Below the pieces are notes generated by a model. It ran no database searches, was not told the origin of the DNA, and worked only from the letters and a program-made list of their open reading frames with translations. A stretch of 19,697 nucleotides of DNA from NCBI GenBank assembly GCA_036375275.1, contig DASUSF010000029.1:1-19697 (forward strand). The letters are read 5' to 3'. Source of the stretch: DASUSF01 sp036375275. Lineage in GTDB: Bacteria; Pseudomonadota; Alphaproteobacteria; Geminicoccales; Geminicoccaceae. Both the position numbers and the translations under genes were made by a program. Below are positions 14,528 to 19,697 of this stretch, piece after piece (within the stretch, counting starts at the first letter, position 1; each line of letters opens with the position of its first letter).

Positions 14528-15308
14528 GCGGCGGGAGCTTCTCGAAAAGCGGCGCCTGCGAATCCTGGTCACCAACGACGACGGGATCCACGCTCCCGGC
14601 CTGAAGCTGCTTGAGAAGGTCGCGCGTGGGCTCAGCGACGACGTCTGGACGGTCGCGCCCGAGACCAACCAGAGCGGCGCGTCGCACTCGCTGACCATGC
14701 GCCGCCCGCTGCGGATCCGCGAGCTGTCGCCCCGGCGCTTCGCCATCGACGGCACGCCGACGGACTGCGTGCTGCTCGCGCTGCAGATTCTGATCAAGGA
14801 CCGCCCGGTAGATCTGGTTCTGTCCGGTATCAATCATGGAGCGAACCTCGGCGAGGACGTCACCTACTCCGGCACCGTCGCCGCGGCCATGGAGGCGACG
14901 CTGTTCAATGTCCCCGCGATCGCCATGAGCCAGGCCTGCCGGAACGGCCAGCGCGTCAGATGGGCGACCGCGGAGCGACATGCCGGGAGCCTGGTTTCTC
15001 GTCTCGTCACAGACGATTGGCCGACCGATCTTCTGATCAACATCAACTTTCCGGATGTCCCGCCGCAGGCGGTGACGGGCTACCGGGTCACGGCGCAGGG
15101 CAAGCGCAAGCTCGGCGACGAGCTGCTCGAGCGGGTCGATCCGCGCGGCGAGCCCTACGTCTGGATCGGCGGGCTGCGGATCGACGACGCCTTCCAGGAA
15201 GGCACCGATCTGCACGCCGTCGCAGATGGTTACGTCTCGATCACGCCGGTCCACATGGACATGACCCACCGCCCGAGCTTCGCCCGGCTGCGCAGCGCGC
15301 TGGAATGA
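14520..15308 (+). CDS. surE: 5'-nucleotidase SurE
   Basis: Metal-dependent nucleoside monophosphate phosphatase of the SurE family, linked to stationary-phase survival and nucleotide salvage. The 262-aa protein contains the metal site D20-D21 (LVTNDDGIHAPG), S52 (NQSGAS) and N105 (SGINHGANLGEDVTYSGTVAAAMEA). The ATG at 14520 gives an N-terminal extension of about 12 charged residues before RILVTNDDG; an ATG further in would remove the metal site, so this start is kept. It overlaps serS by 8 nt. In many proteobacteria surE is followed by pcm, which is not found here. Confidence 0.95.
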   Translation: MAERRELLEKRRLRILVTNDDGIHAPGLKLLEKVARGLSDDVWTVAPETNQSGASHSLTMRRPLRIRELSPRRFAIDGTPTDCVLLALQILIKDRPVDLVLSGINHGANLGEDVTYSGTVAAAMEATLFNVPAIAMSQACRNGQRVRWATAERHAGSLVSRLVTDDWPTDLLININFPDVPPQAVTGYRVTAQGKRKLGDELLERVDPRGEPYVWIGGLRIDDAFQEGTDLHAVADGYVSITPVHMDMTHRPSFARLRSALE

Positions 15309-15501
15309 TCTCGAGGGCGCTCCGCACGTTCGGATGCGCTCCTAACCGCCTGAGCCACCTTCCGGCTCGATCCGTTCAACTGAAGCATTAAAAGTGGCGT
15401 AGCAAGAAAAAGTGGCGCGCCTGCCACAACGCATACCCCGGGACAGGCCTCCGGAACTGTCGCCGCTTGCGATTCTCGCCCGCCGGTTTAATGATGCCGG
15501 C
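15309..15501 (+). other. surE-nlpD intergenic region with hairpin and short direct repeats
   Basis: No gene is supported in these 193 nt. A bulged hairpin GCGCTCCG/CGGA-T-GCGC lies at 15317-15339. On the minus strand, 15338-15358 resembles a tRNA D-arm (GCTC, loop with GG, GAGC), but no acceptor or T-arm follows. The 10-mer AAAAGTGGCG is repeated at 15390-15399 and 15408-15417 (18-nt period), and the second copy can fold with GCCAC at 15423-15427. The region around 15380-15411 is AT-richer than its surroundings and could hold the nlpD promoter, though no well-spaced -35/-10 pair was found. Confidence 0.5.
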
Positions 15502-16494
15502 ATGAAACCTTTTGTTCACCATGTCCTCGCCGGGTCCGCCCTGTTGCTCATCGGGGCGTGCTCGACCTACAAGCCCCTGGATGGCGGCAGCACCGTGCCC
15601 TGGGCGGAAGGCTCACCGGTGCGCACCGCCATGGGCGCCGCGCCGGCGCCGGCTGCGGGACCGGCCTCCCTGAACGGCGACCGGAGCCGTCTCGGCATCC
15701 AGCAGGTCGCGGTGAGCGAGGTGCCGGGGGCGGATCTGAGCGGGCGGATCCACCGGATCGCGGCGGGCGAGACGCTCGCCGCGGTGGCGCGCCGCTACGG
15801 GGTGAGCGCGACCGAGCTCGCGGCCGAGAACCGGCTCCAGCCGCCCTACCGGATCTATGCCGGCGAGGTGCTGCGGCTCCCGCCGGGGGCGGAGATCGAA
15901 CCCGCCGGGACGGCGACGGCGCAACACGTCGTCCGCCGGGGCGAGACCCTGAGCCTGATCGCCAGCCGGTACGGCGTTCCGGTGGTCGGGCTGGCGCGCG
16001 CGAACCGCCTGCGCTCGCCGGACGCGCTCCGGGTGGGTCAGAGGCTGACCGTGCCGGGCGGGGTCTTGACCGCCGCCGCCCCGGCTGCGGACGAAGGCTA
16101 CCTCTGGCCGGTCAAGGGCAAGGTGGTGACCCGGTTCGGCCGCAAGAGCGACGGCGAGATCAGCCACGGCATCTCGATCGCCGCGCGCAAGGGCACGCCG
16201 GTCAGGGCGGCCGCGAGCGGCGACGTCATCTACGCCGGCGACGCGATCCGCGGCTACGGCCGGATGATCCTGATCCGTCACGCCGACGACTACGTCACCA
16301 CCTACGCCCACAACCAGGCGCTGCTGGTCCAGGTCGGCGACGTCGTGCAGCGCGGCCAGGTCATCGCCCGGGTCGGCGATACCGGCGGTGTCGATCAGGC
16401 GCAGCTGCACTTCGAGCTGCGCAAGGGGCGCAAGCCCCTCGATCCCGAGGCGCATCTCGTCGAGCCGGCGACGGCGCTCGCCAGCAGCCAGTAG
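15502..16494 (+). CDS. nlpD: NlpD-like lipoprotein with two LysM domains and degenerate LytM (M23) domain
   Basis: Outer-envelope lipoprotein that probably activates cell-wall amidases at the septum. The ATG at 15502 gives a lipoprotein signal MKPFVHHVLAGSALLLIGAC with lipobox LIGAC (C20). Two LysM peptidoglycan-binding domains follow (about 82-127 and 140-185), then a LytM/M23 domain (about 205-318). Zinc-site residues of active M23 enzymes appear lost: where HxxxD is expected the sequence has S221 and S225 (ISHGISIAA), and the HxH motif is Q301-L-H303. E. coli NlpD is similarly degenerate and works as a non-enzymatic activator of AmiC. The frame is open upstream to 15412, but this would bury the lipobox signal. 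An active-enzyme role is unlikely but not excluded. Confidence 0.9.
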   Translation: MKPFVHHVLAGSALLLIGACSTYKPLDGGSTVPWAEGSPVRTAMGAAPAPAAGPASLNGDRSRLGIQQVAVSEVPGADLSGRIHRIAAGETLAAVARRYGVSATELAAENRLQPPYRIYAGEVLRLPPGAEIEPAGTATAQHVVRRGETLSLIASRYGVPVVGLARANRLRSPDALRVGQRLTVPGGVLTAAAPAADEGYLWPVKGKVVTRFGRKSDGEISHGISIAARKGTPVRAAASGDVIYAGDAIRGYGRMILIRHADDYVTTYAHNQALLVQVGDVVQRGQVIARVGDTGGVDQAQLHFELRKGRKPLDPEAHLVEPATALASSQ

Positions 16495-16540
16495 GCGATC
16501 CGTCTCGGCGCGCGCGGCCCGCGCGTGGTAGGCTCGGGCC

Positions 16541-16864
16541 ATGACAGCGACCGTCGCCAAGTTCGAGCCGCCGCATCCGGCGATCGCCCACATCGTCGAC
16601 CGGCTGCGCGAGCTGCCGGTCGTCGAGCGCTGCATCCTGTTCGGCTCGCGCGCCCGCGGCGACCACGACCGGCGCGCCGACATCGACCTCGCGATCGCGT
16701 GTCCGGCCGCCTCGCCGGCCGAGTGGGCGCGGATCTGGTCCATGGTCGACGACGCCCCGACCCTGCTGGCGATCGACCTGGTCCGGCTGGAGGAGGCCTC
16801 GGAGCCGCTGCGCCTGGAAATCGAGCGCGAGGGGCGCACGCTCTACGAGCGGCGGCAGACGTGA
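16541..16864 (+). CDS. MNT-type nucleotidyltransferase (MntA-like antitoxin candidate)
   Basis: Minimal nucleotidyltransferase of 107 aa. It carries the exact motif GSX10DXD (FGSRARGDHDRRADIDLAI, about residues 32-50), and a third acidic position in AIDLVRLEEA. In characterised type VII toxin-antitoxin pairs, MntA inactivates the HEPN RNase HepT by adding AMP to a tyrosine near its active site. The next gene, overlapping by 1 nt, is a HEPN-fold partner, so this role is inferred here. No ribosome site precedes the ATG; TGGTAGGCT, an extended -10-like box at 16526-16534, is 6 nt upstream, which would give a near-leaderless mRNA. A short CGCGCG inverted repeat (16511-16516 with 16520-16525) flanks it. 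It could instead be a standalone NTase of unknown target. Confidence 0.88.
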   Translation: MTATVAKFEPPHPAIAHIVDRLRELPVVERCILFGSRARGDHDRRADIDLAIACPAASPAEWARIWSMVDDAPTLLAIDLVRLEEASEPLRLEIEREGRTLYERRQT

Positions 16865-17259
16865 TGGCGAGCGGCAAGCCGGAGCGCTCTCTGAGCCAGT
16901 TCGAGGATGCGCTCGCCCGTCTTCGGGAGGCGCTGGCCCTGGATCAGCCCCCGGCGATCCGTCGCGACGTCGTCATCCTTCGCTTCGTCCTCGCCTTCGA
17001 GACCGGCTGGAAGGCGCTTCGCCAGGCGCTGCTCGCCGAGCAGATCGAGGCGCGCTACCCGAAGGAGGCGTTCCGCGAGGCGTACCGGGCCGGCTGGCTG
17101 GAGGAGGAGGACGTCTGGCTCAGCATGATCGTGGACCGAAATCTGGTCGCGCACACCTACAATGAAGCCATGGCGGAGACGCTGCTCGGCCACGTGCCCG
17201 GGTACCTGGGCTCGCTCGAGGGTCTGCGTCGCTTTCTCCGCGAGCGGCGGTCGGCCTGA
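16864..17259 (+). CDS. HEPN-domain protein, HI0074 family (HepT-like toxin candidate)
   Basis: 131-aa helical protein of the nucleotidyltransferase substrate-binding (HI0074-like) HEPN family. Typical stretches are RFVLAFETGWKALRQALLAEQ, KEAFREAYRAGWLEEEDVWLSMIVDRN and the catalytic motif RNLVAHTY (near residues 92-99), which fits RX4HXY exactly: R and H form the RNase site of HEPN toxins and the Y is the residue AMPylated by MntA in type VII systems. The ATG at 16864 overlaps the MNT stop by one base (TGATG), so the two are made together. Its TGA abuts the stop of the opposite-strand ATPase, forming TGATCA. Toxin activity is inferred from motif and pairing. Confidence 0.88.
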   Translation: MASGKPERSLSQFEDALARLREALALDQPPAIRRDVVILRFVLAFETGWKALRQALLAEQIEARYPKEAFREAYRAGWLEEEDVWLSMIVDRNLVAHTYNEAMAETLLGHVPGYLGSLEGLRRFLRERRSA

Positions 17260-18108
17260 TCAGTCGTCGGCACGGCCCGCGAGGTCCTGCACGAACTGCC
17301 AGGCGACCCGTCCCGAGCGGGCGCCCCGCGCCTGCGCCCATTCCAGCGCCTCCCGCCTGAGCGCCGCCGGCGCGACCGTGAGGTCGAAGCGCCGCACGTA
17401 GCCCCGGACCATCTCCAGGTAGTCGTCCTGGCTGCAGGGGTGGAAGCCGAGCCAGAGCCCGAACCGGTCGGACAGCGAGACCTTCTCCTCGACCGCCTCG
17501 CCCGGATGGATCGCCCGCTCGCGCTCGTTCTCGATCATCTCGCGCGGCATCAGGTGACGGCGATTCGAGGTGGCGTAGAACAGGACGTTGTCCGGGCGCC
17601 CCTCGATGCCCCCTTCGAGCACCGCCTTCAGCGACTTGTAGCTGGCGTCGCCGAGGTCGAACGAGAGGTCGTCGCAGAACAGGAGGCAGCGCCGCGCGCC
17701 GGCCTGCAGGCCGTGCAGCAGGCGGGGCAGGGTCTCGATGTCCTCGCGGTGGATCTCGATCAGCGCGAGCGCGCGCGGCGTCCGGCGGTCGACCTCGCGA
17801 TGCACCGCCTTGATCAGCGAGCTCTTGCCCATCCCGCGGGCGCCCCAGAGCAGCGCGTTGTTGGCCGGGCGGCCGGCGGCGAAGCGGAGCGTGTTGGCGA
17901 GCAGGATGTCGCGCACCCGGTCGATCCCGACCAGGAGGTCGAGGTCGACCCCGGCGACCGTCGCGACCGGCCGGAGGTCGAGGCTCTGCGCCTCCCAGAC
18001 GAAGGCGTCGGCGGCGTCGAGGTCGATCGGGTGCTCGCGCGGCGGCGCGACCCGCTCGAGCGCGTCGGCGAGACGCGTCAGCACGGGCGCGAGCGGATGC
18101 TCGGTCAT
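17260..18108 (-). CDS. DUF815-type AAA ATPase
   Basis: P-loop ATPase of the DUF815 family, molecular role not established. The 282-aa protein (ATG at 18108; the further open frame upstream reads as filler) has Walker A WGARGMGKSSLIKA (GARGMGKS, 89-96), Walker B LLFCDD (142-147), sensor-like YATSNRRHLMPREMIENE, and the family-typical EEKVSLSDRFGLWLGFHPCSQDDYLEMV with a C-terminal lid. No membrane segment. Members of this family are commonly found beside yajC-secD in alphaproteobacteria (from memory), as here, where the gene is divergent from yajC with a 165-nt shared upstream region. It converges with the HEPN gene with no intergenic base. Confidence 0.9.
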   Translation of the reverse strand: MTEHPLAPVLTRLADALERVAPPREHPIDLDAADAFVWEAQSLDLRPVATVAGVDLDLLVGIDRVRDILLANTLRFAAGRPANNALLWGARGMGKSSLIKAVHREVDRRTPRALALIEIHREDIETLPRLLHGLQAGARRCLLFCDDLSFDLGDASYKSLKAVLEGGIEGRPDNVLFYATSNRRHLMPREMIENERERAIHPGEAVEEKVSLSDRFGLWLGFHPCSQDDYLEMVRGYVRRFDLTVAPAALRREALEWAQARGARSGRVAWQFVQDLAGRADD

Positions 18109-18212
18109 GGTCGGTCCGTGGCTGGATGCCGGGGGGCCGACGCTAGATGGTTTTCCGGAGCGGTGGAACCACCTGCGGCGCCGTGCCCGGATGGCTGCCT
18201 CTCCGGGGCTGG

Positions 18213-18241
18213 TTGGCAAGCGCCCGCGGCATCATTATAAG
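18213..18241 (+). promoter_or_regulatory. yajC-secD promoter
   Basis: TTGGCA (18213-18218), exactly 17 nt, TATAAG (18236-18241) on the plus strand. The predicted start near 18248 leaves a leader of about 26 nt with GAGG (18264-18267) 6 nt before the yajC ATG. This is among the best sigma-70-like promoters in the window and the AT-rich -10 stands out in GC-rich DNA. Confidence 0.65.
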
Positions 18242-18273
18242 GCGCCCGAGCCCCGCCATCGTCGAGGATCGTC

Positions 18274-18678
18274 ATGTTGGTCTCACCAGCCTTCGCGCAG
18301 GCGGGCGGCGCCCCGCCCGGCTTCGACCTGATCTCGCTGCTGCCGCTCGTCCTGATCTTCGTCGTCTTCTACTTCCTGCTGATCCGGCCGCAGCAGAAGA
18401 AGATGAAGCAGCACCGCGACATGATCGGGGCGCTCAAGCGGGGCGACCGGGTGCTCACCTCGGGCGGGATCATCGGCACGGTGATCAAGGAGGAGGGCGA
18501 CGCCGAGCTCCTGGTCGAGATCGCCAAGGACGTCCGCGTCCGGGTCGCCCGTCACATGGTCTCGGACATGCTGAACAAGCCCCAGCCGGCCAAGGGGGCC
18601 GCGGCGGGCGGCGCGGCCCAGAGCCCGGGCGGCGAGCCCAAGGGCGGGCTGATGTCCCAGCTGTTCGGCAAGAAGTAG
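18274..18678 (+). CDS. yajC: Sec translocon accessory subunit YajC
   Basis: Small inner-membrane protein that joins SecD and SecF in the holotranslocon. The 134-aa protein has one transmembrane helix (about 19-40, ISLLPLVLIFVVFYFLLIRPQQKKMKQH) with the family hallmark IRPQQKK, followed by a compact domain LKRGDRVLTSGGIIGTVIKEEGDAELLVEIAKDVRVRVARHMVSDML. A Gly/Ala-rich tail ends LFGKK. The N-terminal MLVSPAFAQAG resembles the FAQA stretch found at the start of alphaproteobacterial YajC proteins. It is followed by secD after 12 nt. Confidence 0.95.
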   Translation: MLVSPAFAQAGGAPPGFDLISLLPLVLIFVVFYFLLIRPQQKKMKQHRDMIGALKRGDRVLTSGGIIGTVIKEEGDAELLVEIAKDVRVRVARHMVSDMLNKPQPAKGAAAGGAAQSPGGEPKGGLMSQLFGKK

Positions 18679-18690
18679 CCGCACCCGCCG

Positions 18691-19697
18691 ATGCTCAACT
18701 TCCCGACCTGGAAGGTCGCCGTCATCCTCGGGATCTGCGCGCTCGGGGTGATCTACAGCCTGCCGAACCTCTTCCCGCGCGCGCAGATGGAAAGCCTCCC
18801 CGACTGGATGCCGCACGAGCAGATCAACCTCGGGCTCGACCTCCAGGGCGGCTCGCACCTGCTGCTCGAGGTCGACCTCGACACGGTCGTCCGGGAGAGG
18901 CTGGAGACCCTGCTCGACGACGTCCGAATCGCGCTCCGGAGCCAGCGGATCGGCTACCGGAACCTCGGCGTGCGGGGCGAGACGGTGACCCTGACCCTGA
19001 CCGAGCCGGACCGGGTGGAGCAGGCGCGGGCGCTTCTGAACGACCTGAACACGAACGTGCTCGAGCCGGAGATCGCGATCGAGGCGCTCGATGGCGGGCG
19101 GCTGGAGCTCCGGCTGAGCGAAAGCGCGCTCGAGGAGATGCGGGACTCCGCGGTCCGGCAGTCCCTCGAGATCGTTCGGCGGCGGATCGACGAGGTCGGG
19201 ACCCGCGAGCCGACCATCCAGCGCCAGGGCGCCGACCGGATCCTGGTCCAGGTGCCGGGCGAGAAGGACCCGGAGGCGATCAAGCGCCTGCTCGGGCAGA
19301 CGGCGAAGCTCACGTTCCACCTGGTCGACCTCGACACCAGCCCCGAGCAGGCGCTGCGCGGCAACCTGCCGGCGGGCTCGATGCTGCTGCCGAGCGATGA
19401 GGAAGGCGCGCGCCAGGTCGTCGTGAGGAAGCGGGTCGAGGTCAGCGGCGAGAACCTGATCGACGCGCAGCCGAGCTTCCAGCAGAACCAGCCGGTGGTC
19501 AGCTTCCGCTTCGACTCGGTCGGGGCGCGGAAGTTCGGCAACGTCACCCGGGAGCACGTCGGTGAGCTGCTCGCGATCGTGCTCGACGACAAGGTGATCA
19601 GCTCGCCGCGGATCCAGGAGCCGATCCTCGGCGGCAGCGGCGTGATCTCCGGCAGCTTCACCGTGCAGAGCGCCAACGAGCTCGCGATCCTGCTCCG
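18691..19697 (+). CDS. secD: Protein translocase subunit SecD, 5' part (partial)
   Basis: Translating from the ATG at 18691 gives an open frame of 335 codons running off the window end. SecD works with SecF and YajC to complete preprotein translocation using the proton gradient. Visible features: first transmembrane helix (about 8-25, KVAVILGICALGVIYSL), then the conserved periplasmic P1 start LGLDLQGGSHLLLEVD (48-63), IVRRRIDEVGTREPTIQRQGADRILVQVPG, and the end of the periplasmic region before the transmembrane bundle (KVISSPRIQEPILGGSGVISGSFT). The remaining transmembrane half lies outside. The start is 12 nt after yajC; no obvious ribosome site is seen. Confidence 0.96.
   Translation, partial: MLNFPTWKVAVILGICALGVIYSLPNLFPRAQMESLPDWMPHEQINLGLDLQGGSHLLLEVDLDTVVRERLETLLDDVRIALRSQRIGYRNLGVRGETVTLTLTEPDRVEQARALLNDLNTNVLEPEIAIEALDGGRLELRLSESALEEMRDSAVRQSLEIVRRRIDEVGTREPTIQRQGADRILVQVPGEKDPEAIKRLLGQTAKLTFHLVDLDTSPEQALRGNLPAGSMLLPSDEEGARQVVVRKRVEVSGENLIDAQPSFQQNQPVVSFRFDSVGARKFGNVTREHVGELLAIVLDDKVISSPRIQEPILGGSGVISGSFTVQSANELAILL

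Noticed and set aside
15338..15358. Minus-strand tRNA candidate suggested by a D-arm-like sequence
   Set aside because: No anticodon stem, T-arm (GGTTCGAATCC-like) or acceptor pairing follows, and one D-loop position is atypical; kept only as a low-interest observation.
15487..15503. TTTAAT and palindrome ATGCCGGCAT at the nlpD start as a promoter/operator
   Set aside because: The nearest -35-like TTGCGA is only 14 nt away, and a 10-bp GC-rich palindrome is not unusual here.
1..19697. CRISPR arrays, insertion sequences, phage genes, rRNA
   Set aside because: No regularly spaced repeats, transposase or integrase motifs, or ribosomal RNA segments were seen on either strand.

Overview
This window looks like a core chromosomal segment of an alphaproteobacterium. 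GC content is very high by eye, nearly all the DNA is coding, and the gene order is the one widely seen in that class, especially around Rhodospirillales-type genomes: erpA/xthA divergent from dgt, then argS, a SPOR-domain protein, nagZ, scpA, scpB, tatABC, serS, surE, a LysM/LytM lipoprotein (nlpD-like), and yajC-secD. The lineage is inferred from synteny and protein character; no database search was possible.

Left arm (1-2988): the 3' half of an MFS transporter gene on the plus strand meets a minus-strand cluster read erpA -> xthA -> conserved uncharacterised protein -> a short downstream gene that appears frameshifted. A near-consensus promoter (TTGACA, 16 nt, TACATT) at 3075-3102 is placed to drive this cluster. 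Its -35 box lies on the most likely start codon (TTG) of the divergent dgt gene.

Centre (3096-15308): a dense plus-strand block. From dgt to scpB most neighbouring genes overlap by 1 to 29 nt, so translational coupling is likely: dgt (dNTP triphosphohydrolase), argS, a membrane-anchored SPOR protein, nagZ, a site-2 (M50) metalloprotease, scpA and scpB (SMC partners). An orphan FbpC-like ABC ATPase lies between scpB and tatA. The twin-arginine translocase genes tatA, tatB and tatC follow a short leader rich in repeats, then come serS and surE.

Right arm (15309-19697): a 193-nt gap with small repeats sits where many alphaproteobacteria carry pcm. An NlpD-like lipoprotein with a catalytically degenerate LytM domain follows. 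Next is a two-gene MNT/HEPN module carrying the exact signature motifs of type VII (MntA/HepT) toxin-antitoxin systems, ending stop-to-stop against a minus-strand DUF815-type AAA ATPase. That ATPase is divergent from yajC, which has a clear promoter (TTGGCA, 17 nt, TATAAG) and leads into secD, cut by the window end.

The themes are envelope biogenesis and protein export (Tat, Sec, SPOR, NlpD, NagZ, M50), chromosome maintenance (dgt, xthA, scpAB) and translation (argS, serS). I see no clearly new multi-gene system. The items most worth checking are the frameshifted small gene with its conserved uncharacterised neighbour, the embedded HEPN-MNT pair, the orphan ATPase, and the repeat-structured tatA leader. 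No complete tRNA, rRNA, CRISPR array or insertion sequence is visible.
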